From: Brevibacterium jeotgali
GTDB lineage: Bacteria > Actinomycetota > Actinomycetes > Actinomycetales > Brevibacteriaceae
DNA: 64,000 nucleotides
Assembly (NCBI RefSeq): GCF_900169175.1
Contig: NZ_FXZM01000010.1
Span: 1-64,000, forward strand
Direction: 5' to 3'
Positions 1-8,217 of the stretch are shown piece by piece; the first letter of the stretch is position 1; each line of letters opens with the position of its first letter. The notes beneath the pieces were generated by a model that saw only the letters and a program-made list of their open reading frames with translations, did no database searches and had not been told where the DNA came from. The position numbers were made by a program, and so were the translations under genes.

Positions 1-103
1 CGGTAGGGAAACGCCCGGTCCCATTCCGAACCCGGAAGCTAAGCCTGCCAGCGCTGATGGTACTGCACTCGATAGGGTGTGGGAGAGTAAGACACCGCCG
101 CAA
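1..103 (+). rRNA. rrf: 5S ribosomal RNA, 3' portion
   Basis: The first ~103 bases match the conserved body of actinobacterial 5S rRNA, including the CCGAACCCGGAAGCTAAG core and the GGGAGAGTAAGAC 3' region, ending near ACACCGCCG. The 5' end (about 15 bases) lies before the window, so 16S and 23S genes probably lie just upstream. The exact 3' end is estimated from family knowledge. A hairpin terminator follows within 20 bases. Confidence 0.95.
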
Positions 104-118
104 TTCTTTTTAGGGGTT

Positions 119-157
119 AGAGCCCGAGGGTTTGAGCATTGCTCACCTTCGGGCTCT
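119..157 (+). terminator. rRNA operon terminator hairpin
   Basis: Arms 119-130 and 146-157 pair over 12 positions with one G-T mismatch. The loop holds a second 5-bp inverted repeat (TGAGC/GCTCA), so the whole forms one long stem. A run of five T at 107-111 precedes it. The position just behind 5S rRNA makes it the probable end of the rRNA transcript. Confidence 0.75.
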
Positions 158-284
158 TCCTCATTCACCAGACCAGGGTTGAGTAAGACGTCTGTCGGGT
201 CGTCCGGGTTGACGTGCAACCCGGCAGAGACCCGCAGCCGTGCCGCACATTTCGGCACCGCTGCAGGTGGCCGGTGGGGTTCAG

Positions 285-290
285 TACGAT
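285..290 (+). promoter_or_regulatory. Leaderless promoter -10 box (TACGAT)
   Basis: TACGAT lies exactly 6 nt before the ATG at 297. There is no convincing Shine-Dalgarno, so transcription probably starts at or next to the start codon. The same spacing recurs at 30314, 46624 and 52495. No clear -35 is visible. Confidence 0.5.
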
Positions 291-296
291 GGTGTG

Positions 297-1409
297 ATGA
301 GCACATTCTCCCTGGCATCCCTGTCTGTGCCGTTGGTGCAGGCGCCCATGGCCGGTGGGCCATCGACCCCTCTGCTGGCAGCGGCTGTGACCGAGGCCGG
401 CGGTCTGGGGTCCCTGGCCGCGGGATATCTCTCCGCAGAGTCCCTCGCGCACGACATCTCGGAGTTCAGAGGGCTCTCGTCCGGTCCGGTCGCAGTGAAC
501 ATCTTCGCTCCCGAATCCCATCGTCCGTCGGCAGCGGACGTGGAGTCCTACCGGAGCGCGCTTCGGACGTGGACGGATGCCGGCGGCATCAGTGGTGCTG
601 TTCCACCGGTGACCGGAGACAGCGATGACATGTATCAGGAGAAGCTGGCGGTCGTCAGGGATCGGCGTCCTGAGGTCGTGACCTTCACGTTCGGCCTGCC
701 CGACGTCGTGACGATCGAACGGCTCCACGAAGTGGGCGTCCTGGTCGGTGCCACGGTCACGACGGTGCCGGAAGGCGCCGCGGCTCACGCGAACGGTGTC
801 GATCTCCTCATCGCCCAGGGGATCGAGGCCGGCGGCCACCGAGCGCAGTTCGACCAGTCGGCACCGTCAGAACCGATCTCGACTGCGGATCTGGTATCGG
901 GTCTTTCCGCTGCGACCCCGCTGCCGGTGATCGCAGCAGGCGGAATCGACGGCCCCGAATCTGCACAGGAGCTGTTGAGCCGGGGAGCTGATGCAGTTCA
1001 ACTGGGCACGCTGTTCCTGACGACCGACGAAGCAGGAACGAAGCCCACCCATCGCCGAGCCCTCGTCGAGGCGTCGGTGAGCGAGCGCTCAGCGGAGACC
1101 ACGCTGACGCGCGCGTTCACCGGGCGTCCGGCGCGCGCGCTGTCGAACCGCTTCACACGGGAGATGGATGCTGAAGCAGTGGTCGGGTACCCACAGGTCC
1201 ATTTCCTCACCGGGGGCATCCGCGCTGCGGCCGCTGCGTCCGATGATCCGGAGCTGCTGAACCTCTGGTCCGGAACCGGTGTGGGCGGGTGTCGGCAGGA
1301 ATCGGCGGCGTCGCTCGTCGCACGGTTCGCCGGCCTCCGGCGTGGTGCCGCGAATGCGTCTTCGGACCAGGCGCACATCGGGGGACAGTGCGAGGGGAGT
1401 GCTCGATGA
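297..1409 (+). CDS. Nitronate monooxygenase family flavoprotein
   Basis: A 370-residue FMN-dependent TIM-barrel protein of the 2-nitropropane dioxygenase/nitronate monooxygenase family, which oxidatively denitrifies alkyl nitronates such as propionate 3-nitronate. Visible are the N-terminal QAPMAGG phosphate-binding start (residues 15-21), VNIFAP near 68, the GIEAGGHR motif with the family's catalytic histidine at 181, and the AAGGID and GADAVQLGT FMN-phosphate segments (213-238). I start it at 297 because the protein homology begins there and a TACGAT box sits 6 nt upstream; an in-frame ATG at 240 adds 19 unrelated residues. The stop overlaps the next start (ATGA), so the sirtuin gene is probably translationally coupled. 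The physiological substrate is not evident. Confidence 0.88.
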   Translation: MSTFSLASLSVPLVQAPMAGGPSTPLLAAAVTEAGGLGSLAAGYLSAESLAHDISEFRGLSSGPVAVNIFAPESHRPSAADVESYRSALRTWTDAGGISGAVPPVTGDSDDMYQEKLAVVRDRRPEVVTFTFGLPDVVTIERLHEVGVLVGATVTTVPEGAAAHANGVDLLIAQGIEAGGHRAQFDQSAPSEPISTADLVSGLSAATPLPVIAAGGIDGPESAQELLSRGADAVQLGTLFLTTDEAGTKPTHRRALVEASVSERSAETTLTRAFTGRPARALSNRFTREMDAEAVVGYPQVHFLTGGIRAAAAASDDPELLNLWSGTGVGGCRQESAASLVARFAGLRRGAANASSDQAHIGGQCEGSAR

Positions 1410-2128
1410 GGGTCGTGTTCCTGACCGGTGCGGGAGTCAGCACCGCTGCGGGCATCCCGGACTTCCGGGGGCCCCAGGGGGTCTGGACCCGGGACCCAGA
1501 AGCAGAGCGCACCTCGACGCTGTCGTGGTACCTGGGCGACGAGGATGTGCGCCGGAAGGCGTGGCAGATGCGTGCTCAGGCATCGATGTGGGAGAAGGAG
1601 CCTACGCACGCGCACCGTGCCATCGCGGGGTTCGCCGAGACCGTCGATGTCGGTGCGGTCATCACACAGAATGTGGACGGCCTCCACCAGGCTGCCGGAT
1701 CGGACCCTGCGAGCGTGCTCGAAGTCCATGGCAGCGCACTGTCATGGCGCTGTGAGCTCTGTGCGGCGACGGGCCCCATGGAGGAGCCTGTGGCGCGTGT
1801 GCACGCGGGAGAGCCGGACCCGCGCTGTGCAGAGTGCGGAGGGATCATTCGTGCGACGACGATCCTCTTCGAGGAGGCTCTCGACGCCACGGTGATCGAC
1901 GAGGCGCACAACGCCGCGGCGCGCTGCGATGTCATGGTCGCCGTCGGAACCGGACTGGGCGTCTACCCCGTCGCGGGTCTGTTCCCGCTGGCCGCGCGCA
2001 ATGGCGCACGCACGATCATCGTCAACGCGGAGGGCACACCGTTCGACTCGATGGCCGACGAGGTCGTCGGGGGAGACCTTCAGGAATCGCTGCCTGTGGT
2101 TCTGGAGCGCCTTTCGCGCTCGTCCTGA
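1406..2128 (+). CDS. NAD-dependent protein deacylase, Sir2 family
   Basis: A 240-residue sirtuin. It carries the NAD-binding GAGVSTAAGIPDFRG (8-22), TQNVDGLH (88-95), catalytic His109 in VHGS, and two zinc-binding Cys pairs (116/119 and 141/144). The usual GTS motif is GTGLGVYP here (181-188), a modest change. Sirtuins remove acyl groups from protein lysines, consuming NAD and making nicotinamide and O-acyl-ADP-ribose. The start overlaps the stop of the nitronate monooxygenase gene as ATGA, with a GAGGGGAG ribosome site inside that gene. It faces the aldo/keto reductase gene tail to tail with 6 bp between. Confidence 0.93.
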   Translation: MRVVFLTGAGVSTAAGIPDFRGPQGVWTRDPEAERTSTLSWYLGDEDVRRKAWQMRAQASMWEKEPTHAHRAIAGFAETVDVGAVITQNVDGLHQAAGSDPASVLEVHGSALSWRCELCAATGPMEEPVARVHAGEPDPRCAECGGIIRATTILFEEALDATVIDEAHNAAARCDVMVAVGTGLGVYPVAGLFPLAARNGARTIIVNAEGTPFDSMADEVVGGDLQESLPVVLERLSRSS

Positions 2129-2134
2129 TCCGGG

Positions 2135-2962
2135 TCAGAACTCTTCGTAGACCGCAGGGTCCTGAGCATTGCGGCGTCCGTCGATCCGTGACAGTGACGA
2201 GATGGCGGTGACCTCATCATCGGTGAGGAAGACCTCGGCCGCGGCGAGGTTCTCGGCCTGACGCATCGCGTCGGCGGATTTCGGCAGGGGCAGTGCTCCG
2301 CGCCGCACGTGCCAGGCCAGCACTGCCTGCGTCGGGCTGATGCCGTGCGCAGCCGCGGTATCGATGATGGGCGCTTCGTCGAGGAGTCCGCCCGCCCTGC
2401 CGATCGGGCTCCACGCCTGGGTGATGATGCCCTTCTCCGTGTGGAATGCGAGTGCCTCGTCCTGCGGGAAGTACGGGTGGACCTCTATCTGGTTGACCTC
2501 CGGTCGGACACCGGTCTCCTCCTCGAGCGTCTCCAGATGTTCGGGGAGGAAGTTGGAGACGCCGATGTGGCGGACGAGTCCGCGCTCCCTCGCACCGATG
2601 AGTGCATCCCACGCCTCGACGAAGAGGCCCTGGGACGGGTTCGGCCAGTGGATGAGGATGAGGTCGATCTGTCCCAGCCCGGTCCGCAGGACCGACTCCT
2701 CGATCGCGGTCGTCGCCTTGTCGTGCTCATGATGCCGACCGGCAAGCTTCGTGGTGTACAGGATGTCGGACCGGTCGACGGACGACTCTCTGCACCCGAC
2801 GGCGACGGCGGCCTCGTTCTCGTAGTTGAACGCGGAGTCCACCAGGCGGTAGCCGGACTCCAGCGCAGTACGGACCGCGTCGGACCCGGCGAATCCACGG
2901 AGTCCGTACGTGCCCAGTCCGATCGTCGGCAGGGTGAGGCCGGTGTGTGCTCTGAGAGTCAA
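2135..2962 (-). CDS. Aldo/keto reductase (2,5-diketo-D-gluconate reductase-like)
   Basis: A 275-residue (beta/alpha)8 NAD(P)H-dependent oxidoreductase. The catalytic tetrad is readable as Asp42, Tyr47, Lys72 and His105 (LILIHWP). GVSNF and the C-terminal LPKSAD segment match the NADPH-binding loop of bacterial AKR5-type enzymes, which reduce aldehydes, ketones or keto-sugars. Length is normal. It is transcribed alone, converging on the sirtuin gene. Its upstream side carries two large inverted repeats (3040-3139) that insulate it from the gene behind. The substrate cannot be inferred. Confidence 0.92.
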   Translation of the reverse strand: MTLRAHTGLTLPTIGLGTYGLRGFAGSDAVRTALESGYRLVDSAFNYENEAAVAVGCRESSVDRSDILYTTKLAGRHHEHDKATTAIEESVLRTGLGQIDLILIHWPNPSQGLFVEAWDALIGARERGLVRHIGVSNFLPEHLETLEEETGVRPEVNQIEVHPYFPQDEALAFHTEKGIITQAWSPIGRAGGLLDEAPIIDTAAAHGISPTQAVLAWHVRRGALPLPKSADAMRQAENLAAAEVFLTDDEVTAISSLSRIDGRRNAQDPAVYEEF

Positions 2963-3039
2963 CGTGCAGTGCCCTTCCGCATGAGTCCGAATCTGCTCGC
3001 TGCCCGTGTCAGCGGCCGCAAGCAGCGTGTCGGTCCAAC

Positions 3040-3082
3040 GTACCGGAGGGGGCGACTGCAGTGCAGTCGCCCCCTCCGGTAC
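3040..3082. terminator. Large near-perfect palindrome, probable insulator/terminator
   Basis: Bases 3040-3060 are the exact reverse complement of 3062-3082, with one base at the centre: 21-bp GC-rich arms. There is no T-tract, as is common for actinobacterial terminators. It lies 78 bp upstream of the aldo/keto reductase start and behind the LPXTG gene, so it would stop minus-strand readthrough. A paired operator is the alternative. Confidence 0.55.
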
Positions 3083-3090
3083 GTGCCACG

Positions 3091-3139
3091 GTTCTCACCG
3101 GCCGCGCGACCCTCGCATGAGGGCCACGGCGGTGAGAAC
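3091..3139 (-). terminator. Hairpin behind the LPXTG protein gene
   Basis: Ten-bp arms 3091-3100 and 3130-3139 enclose smaller nested repeats (CCCTC-GCAT-GAGGG at 3110-3123). It lies 17 bp beyond the stop codon of the minus-strand surface protein gene, a typical terminator position. Together with 3040-3082 it gives two stacked hairpins. Confidence 0.6.
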
Positions 3140-3156
3140 GGACTGCTCCGGGCGCC

Positions 3157-5169
3157 TCAGGTCCGGCGACGTGCCACAGCAGTCGCAGCGACACCGATGC
3201 CGACGAGCAGTCCCGCAGCACCCAGGGCACTCGCGACAGACGCGCCGGTGCGCGGCAGGGAACCGTCCTCGCCGTCACGGGCCTCGTCGTCGCGCTGCTC
3301 CTCCTGGCCGTCCTCGTCGTCACCGGACGGGTCTGTGGGCTGAGTGGACGGCTGCTCCGACGGCTGCTCCGACGGCTGCTCCGACGGCTCACCGGTCGGG
3401 TCCTTCGTCGGGTGATTCGTCGGCGCGTCCGTGGGACCGTCGGCAAGCAGGTCCTCGACCGTGTAGTAGGTCGTCGTGCCCGACACCTCGTTGCCGACGA
3501 TCAGCATCGCATCGGCGTCCGCCTCCGCAGAGGCTCCCGGAGCGTCGGCGCCGGTCACGAACTCGATCGACTCCGGACCCAGGTCTCCGGCCTCCTCGAA
3601 GCGGTCCGGCTCGTCCTCTGCGGACACGGTGAAGTCGCGATTGTTGACGTACGTCACGAATTCGGGGGAGCGCGGATCGCTGATGTCCACGGCGGCGAAC
3701 CCGCTCACCCGCTCGAAGCCCACGAATGCGTAGGTCCGGTCGCCCACGGCGCCGACTTCGATGGCCTCCGGCTCGGGGCCCTTGTCATCGGAACGTCCCT
3801 CGAAGTTGGTCTCGGAATGGTTCGAGTTGAAGTAGTCCGGGTGCGCCTCCGCCGTGATCTCCTCGAACAGGGAACCCGAATCGAAGACCTCGGTGCCGTC
3901 GGCGGCGAGGACGGAGAACGAACGCGATCCGCTCACATGGATCTGGTCATAGCAGTCACCCTCGTCCGACAGTCCGTCGGCGGTGGTCGCTGTGATCCGG
4001 CCCAGGTTCTCTTCGGCCGTGAGCTCGGCGAGCGTCATCCCCGTGCCTGCGGCGACCGATTCGCACAGCGGGGGGAGACCGTCGCTGCCGAAGTCCTGGA
4101 TCCGCGACTCCTCGCTGTAGGCGTCCCAATCGCGCAGGTCGCCCTCGTTCGCCGTCACGAGGTGCGGTTCACCACTGATCTCGACGGCTTTGATGGTGTC
4201 GGGCGCGCGGAACGCCGTCACCGGCCAGTTCTCGGTGGCGATCACACCGTCACGATCGGAGACGTCGAACGCGACCTCGCGCAGGTCGGTCGTCTCGAGC
4301 GGCACGATGTCCTCGACGGTCGCCGTCGCGAGATCAGTGATCGCGACAGCGTTGTTCTCCTGGAGCGTGGTGTACGCACGCCCACCGATCACAGCGCTGT
4401 ACTCGGGTTCCAGGTTCTCCGACACGGGACGTTCCGGAGTGCCGGTGCCCGCGTCCTCGCGGCCTCCGTAGATCCGGACCTCGTCCGATAGTGCTCCGTC
4501 CTCGAACGCGTGGAAGTCCGCAGTGCGGTAGTCGGACTGGGACGCGGCAGCGACGGAGTCGGGCAGTGCGAGGACGCCCACGGATCCTTCCGGATCCACG
4601 GAGTAGTCCTCCGCAGGCTCCCCTTCGTTCGCCACGACCGCGTGTCCGCCGTCGGGGGAGAGGACGACCGAGTCGGGCAGGGCGCCTGCGGTGATCGCGC
4701 CGAGGGGGACGGGCTCCTCATCAGTCACGTCCACGAACATCAGCCAGCCCGGATCGGTCTTCTCCGGCGCCTCGACTGCGACGATCGCGAGGCCGTCCTC
4801 GCGGACGGTGACCGAGTTGGCGACTGCACCGTCCGGGATCACCGTGCCGTCAGCGCCGGCAGTCCCTGCTGCCTCGATCTGGGTCAGATGAGCGGGGTTC
4901 GTCGGGTCGGACGCGTCGATCACATCGATGACACCCTGCTGCGCGTTGACGACGAGAGTGCGGTCCGCGGCGGCGTAGTGGGCCACAATCTCTGCGGCCG
5001 ATTCGTCGAACGTCCCGGTCGCGTGGGTTCCGATCGGTGCGATCGCAACCGACGGGTCGGCAGCGGAATGCACGACAGGGTCGTCGACGAGGACAGTGGC
5101 GGATGCCGGGGCGACGACGGCGAGAGCGAGGAGCGACCCGGCCGAGGCTGCTGCGAGCATGCGGTGCAT
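3157..5169 (-). CDS. LPXTG-anchored choice-of-anchor I family surface protein
   Basis: A 670-residue secreted wall protein. Residues 1-24 form a signal peptide ending in APASA. The body resembles the choice-of-anchor I family: beta-propeller-like repeats with phrases such as VVANEGEP, TENWPVTAFRAPD and VTANEGDLRDWD. A Pro/Ser/Thr/Glu spacer holds a PSEQ tetrapeptide three times in a row (DNA 3351-3388). The C-terminus has the sortase signal LPRTG, a hydrophobic segment and a RRR tail. I start at 5169 because AAAGGA sits just upstream and the signal peptide begins there; an upstream in-frame start would add 20 residues that spoil it. A sortase should attach it to peptidoglycan. The enzymatic role, if any, is unknown. 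Confidence 0.88.
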   Translation of the reverse strand: MHRMLAAASAGSLLALAVVAPASATVLVDDPVVHSAADPSVAIAPIGTHATGTFDESAAEIVAHYAAADRTLVVNAQQGVIDVIDASDPTNPAHLTQIEAAGTAGADGTVIPDGAVANSVTVREDGLAIVAVEAPEKTDPGWLMFVDVTDEEPVPLGAITAGALPDSVVLSPDGGHAVVANEGEPAEDYSVDPEGSVGVLALPDSVAAASQSDYRTADFHAFEDGALSDEVRIYGGREDAGTGTPERPVSENLEPEYSAVIGGRAYTTLQENNAVAITDLATATVEDIVPLETTDLREVAFDVSDRDGVIATENWPVTAFRAPDTIKAVEISGEPHLVTANEGDLRDWDAYSEESRIQDFGSDGLPPLCESVAAGTGMTLAELTAEENLGRITATTADGLSDEGDCYDQIHVSGSRSFSVLAADGTEVFDSGSLFEEITAEAHPDYFNSNHSETNFEGRSDDKGPEPEAIEVGAVGDRTYAFVGFERVSGFAAVDISDPRSPEFVTYVNNRDFTVSAEDEPDRFEEAGDLGPESIEFVTGADAPGASAEADADAMLIVGNEVSGTTTYYTVEDLLADGPTDAPTNHPTKDPTGEPSEQPSEQPSEQPSTQPTDPSGDDEDGQEEQRDDEARDGEDGSLPRTGASVASALGAAGLLVGIGVAATAVARRRT

Positions 5170-5337
5170 GGGTTCCTTTCGGATGCTTCTGTGGGCATGG
5201 AGCCTGCCGGTGGAGCACGGTGCAGGCACGACCGCGTCGACGGTACGGGCGGGCGGCGAGCAGAAGACTGAGGCGAGGTGAGCACCAAGTGTGAGGAAGA
5301 TGAACTCCTGCTTCCCGCGCGCTGTGGTCCGCCACGG

Positions 5338-5343
5338 TAGAAT
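5338..5343 (+). promoter_or_regulatory. -10 box (TAGAAT) upstream of the TPR gene
   Basis: TAGAAT lies 8 nt before an ATG at 5352 that opens an 18-codon ORF, and 83 nt before the TPR gene at 5427. The 5170-5420 gap between divergent genes holds this box and the short ORF; I saw no clear -35. It is the only good plus-strand -10 candidate in the gap. Confidence 0.45.
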
Positions 5344-5351
5344 GGGCGACG

Positions 5352-5408
5352 ATGTTCGGCCCGGTCAGACGGAGCCAGGGCGCTGCACCGCGGCGCGGAA
5401 CTGAATAG
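5352..5408 (+). CDS. Candidate leaderless leader peptide (18 aa)
   Basis: ATG at 5352 is positioned 8 nt after the TAGAAT box, the spacing seen for leaderless genes in this window. The frame encodes 18 residues (MFGPVRRSQGAAPRRGTE) and stops with TAG at 5406-5408, 18 nt before the TPR gene start. It could be a translated uORF that modulates the downstream gene, or a chance frame. No homology is claimed. Confidence 0.25.
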   Translation: MFGPVRRSQGAAPRRGTE

Positions 5409-5426
5409 TGACGACCGAGGATGGCG

Positions 5427-7397
5427 ATGGCTGAGGCAGACGACACGAACGACGGTGCGCGCCGCGACGACCGGCGCGGAGGGCCGCTCGGAGCAGGACG
5501 CGGACGAGGCGCCGGGGGACGCGACGGCGCCGGACGAGGCGATCGCTCCCGCGACGCCCGCAATGACCGTTCGCGCAATGGGCGTCCGCGAAACGAGCGT
5601 CCGAGCGGCGATCGTGGACGCGACGAGCGCGGACAGGGGCGCCGTGATGACCGGCCCGGTCGCAGCCGATGGAACGACAGGGACGACCGCGGGCGTTCGA
5701 ACAGCAGCGGCCGCCCCGGCGGTGACGGCCGGGGACGCAGTGCCGACGATCGTCGTCGCGATGATGATCGCCGCAGCGATCGGACCTCACGTCCCGATCG
5801 GACCTCACGGAGCGGCGACCCGCGAGGTCGTGCGGACAGCTCCCGCGGTGACCGTCGCGACGGACGTCCCGGGGGAGACCGCGGTCCTCGCAGGGACGAT
5901 GGGGGATCACGCCCCGACAGGCGCCCGGGGGGCGACCGTCGTGACGAGCGGGGAGGTTCCCGCTTCGATGGTCGTCGTGAGGAGCGCGGCCCTCGTCGTG
6001 ATGAGCGCGGTGACCGTCGACGCTTCGACGATCGTCGGCAGGACGATCGCCGGCGCGAGAGCCCCGGGGGCCGCGGACGCCCGACAGATCGTGGCGGCGC
6101 TCGTGACCGCGGGGATGACCGTCCGAAGTTCCCACAGGGTCCGCCCATTCCCGAAGGGATCACCGGCAGCGAGCTGCCGAAGGAGATCCGCTCCCAGCTG
6201 CGTCCGCTGTCGAAGGACAACGCCGAGCTCGTCGCACAGCACCTCGTCGCTGCGAGCGAGCTGATCGGGACCGATCCCGAGGCCGCGTTCGCCCACGCGC
6301 AGACGGCGGCCGTGCGGGGCAGTCGTGTGGCTGGAGTCCGGGAGGCCACAGGGATCGTGGCCTACCACACGGACCGATACGAGGAAGCGCTGCGTGAGCT
6401 GCGGACCCATCGGAGGATCTCCGGATCCGATGACAATCTGCCGCTCATCGCGGATGCCGAGCGCGGCCGCGGTCGTCCCCAGAAGGCACTGGAGATCTTC
6501 TCGGAGGCCTCAGAGGAAGCACTCGGCCACGACCTGTACACAGAGCTGCTGATGGTGGCGGCCGGGGCGCACATGGACCGGGGAGAAGTCGCCGAGGCCC
6601 GAGCGCTCCTGGAGACCAGGAACTTCGCGGGCAATGCGAACGGAACACTCGTGAGACTCCTGTCGGTGTACTCCGATGTCATCCGACTGCAGGGCGACGC
6701 GGATCTCGCGGGTCGGTACGAGGAGCTCGCGCGGCGCACAGCCAAAGCGACGGGCACGCTGTTCGGGGACGAGGCCCCCGACCCGAATGCGAACGTGGAG
6801 ATCGTCACGCTCGAGGAGATCGAGCTGCCGGACGAGGAGCCCGAGCACGAGGAGGCCTCCGGCCAGGAAGCCGGCTCTCCCGGGGCCGATCCTGCAGACG
6901 AGGTGGAACACGACGCCGCACCCGCAGCTGGAGCCACCGTCGACACCACCAGCGAAGAGAGCGTCGTCGAGGACCAGTCCGCCGGATCGCCGGCAGACGA
7001 GGACCGTGACGCGTCGACGCACACCGTCGACGCGGAGTTCCCATCGGAGACGGTCGACGAGCTGGAGGAGATCCTGGCGGAGGCTGAGACGGAGGCGCCC
7101 GCAGACGACCAGTCGGAGAAGGCGCCCGAGGCTGCTCCGGCTGCTGCTTCGGCCGCTGTGGAGGAGTCCGACGCTCCGCAGGGCACCGAGCACGCGGAGG
7201 CCATGGACGCAGATTCCACTGCGCAGGAATCAACGTCAGACGATCGCCAGTCAGCGGACTCCCAGGCAGACGATTCCCCGTCAGAGGAATCCCCGTCAGA
7301 GGAATCCCCGAAGGCGGATGCGCAGAAGAAGGAACCGGCGCAGGACGTGGCACCGGACGACGACGAGGAGCTCACAGAGCCCCTCTTCGACCTCTGA
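5427..7397 (+). CDS. TPR protein with Arg/Gly/Asp-rich head and acidic tail
   Basis: A 656-residue protein in three parts. About 230 N-terminal residues are low complexity, rich in Arg, Asp and Gly (DDRR, RGD, RGG-like runs), strongly charged and probably disordered. Residues ~235-450 form a conserved alpha-helical TPR-like domain (PPIPEGITGSELPKEIRSQL onward). The last ~200 are acidic Glu/Asp/Ser/Ala-rich. The core corresponds by position to the mycobacterial Rv1691 TPR protein that precedes the HAD phosphatase and tlyA. RGG-like heads often bind RNA, and neighbours modify rRNA, but the role is unknown. The start at 5427 is chosen because CGAGG is 6 nt upstream; ATG at 5421 abuts that site. 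Confidence 0.8.
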   Translation: MAEADDTNDGARRDDRRGGPLGAGRGRGAGGRDGAGRGDRSRDARNDRSRNGRPRNERPSGDRGRDERGQGRRDDRPGRSRWNDRDDRGRSNSSGRPGGDGRGRSADDRRRDDDRRSDRTSRPDRTSRSGDPRGRADSSRGDRRDGRPGGDRGPRRDDGGSRPDRRPGGDRRDERGGSRFDGRREERGPRRDERGDRRRFDDRRQDDRRRESPGGRGRPTDRGGARDRGDDRPKFPQGPPIPEGITGSELPKEIRSQLRPLSKDNAELVAQHLVAASELIGTDPEAAFAHAQTAAVRGSRVAGVREATGIVAYHTDRYEEALRELRTHRRISGSDDNLPLIADAERGRGRPQKALEIFSEASEEALGHDLYTELLMVAAGAHMDRGEVAEARALLETRNFAGNANGTLVRLLSVYSDVIRLQGDADLAGRYEELARRTAKATGTLFGDEAPDPNANVEIVTLEEIELPDEEPEHEEASGQEAGSPGADPADEVEHDAAPAAGATVDTTSEESVVEDQSAGSPADEDRDASTHTVDAEFPSETVDELEEILAEAETEAPADDQSEKAPEAAPAAASAAVEESDAPQGTEHAEAMDADSTAQESTSDDRQSADSQADDSPSEESPSEESPKADAQKKEPAQDVAPDDDEELTEPLFDL

Positions 7398-7410
7398 GAC
7401 GGGAGTACTG

Positions 7411-8217
7411 ATGGAAGCGATCGACTTCGACGGACTGCTCCTCGACCTCGATGGATGCGTCTACACGGGCCGAACGGCGGTACCGGGAGCGGCAGAGGCG
7501 CTCACCGGGCTCGCCGAGGCTGGGATCCCGCTGGTGTTCCTCACCAACAACGCGTCGCGATCAGCGGACGAGGTGGCGGAGCACATCAGCTCGTTCGGTG
7601 TGGATGCGCGACCGGAGCAGGTCCTCACCTCCGCGGTCGTCGCGGCGCGCGAGCTCGCGCGCACCCTTCCCGCAGGGTCCCCGGTCCTCGTCGTCGGGTC
7701 CGACGCACTCGCCGACCAGGTGGAGGAGGAGGGGATGCGCGTCGTGGACACGGCGAGTGACGACCCCGCAGCGGTCGTCCAGGGATTCTCGCCGGACCTC
7801 GGATGGCTGCAGATCGCGGACGCATGCCGTGCGATCCGATCCGGAGCCCGGTGGTGGGCGACCAATCTGGACCGCACCTTCCCCACCGAGCACGGAGAGC
7901 TCCCGGGCAACGGCGCGTTCGTCAGGGTCGTGGCTGACACGACCGGTGCCACTCCGCTCGTGACCGGTAAGCCGTCGCGGACGATGATGGAGGCGGGAGC
8001 ACGTGCTCTGGGCTCTGCACGGCCGCTCATGGTGGGTGACCGACTGGAGACGGACATCGCGGGCGCGCGGGCTGCGGGGATCACCGCAGGTCTCGTGCTC
8101 ACAGGGGTCCACAGCGAGGCCGACGCACAGTCGGCCCCGGCCGAGCACCGGCCGGACTACCTCCTGGACGACCTCACCGCGCTGCTGCCGGGGCGTTCAC
8201 CGCGGCGGTTCCCATGA
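7411..8217 (+). CDS. HAD-superfamily subfamily IIA phosphatase
   Basis: A 268-residue NagD/p-nitrophenylphosphatase-like hydrolase. Motif I is LLLDLDGCVY (nucleophile Asp and +2 Asp), motif II is VFLTNNAS, the motif III lysine is in TGKPS, and motif IV is MVGDRLETDI. These enzymes dephosphorylate small phosphate esters such as phosphoglycolate or glycerol phosphates. The RBS GGGAG is 5 nt before ATG 7411. The stop overlaps the start of the 51-residue ORF (ATGA). The order TPR / HAD / small ORF / tlyA is the one found in mycobacteria, where this position is Rv1692. Confidence 0.92.
   Translation: MEAIDFDGLLLDLDGCVYTGRTAVPGAAEALTGLAEAGIPLVFLTNNASRSADEVAEHISSFGVDARPEQVLTSAVVAARELARTLPAGSPVLVVGSDALADQVEEEGMRVVDTASDDPAAVVQGFSPDLGWLQIADACRAIRSGARWWATNLDRTFPTEHGELPGNGAFVRVVADTTGATPLVTGKPSRTMMEAGARALGSARPLMVGDRLETDIAGARAAGITAGLVLTGVHSEADAQSAPAEHRPDYLLDDLTALLPGRSPRRFP

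Noticed and set aside
3351..3388. Short tandem DNA repeat, considered as a CRISPR or VNTR locus
   Set aside because: The 12-bp unit encodes the PSEQ spacer of the surface protein in frame; there are no spacers or cas genes.
4850..6264. Long overlapping frames on both strands over the Arg-rich head of the TPR gene
   Set aside because: Repetitive GAC/CGT codons leave other frames open. Only the frame at 5427-7397 has an RBS and joins a conserved domain.
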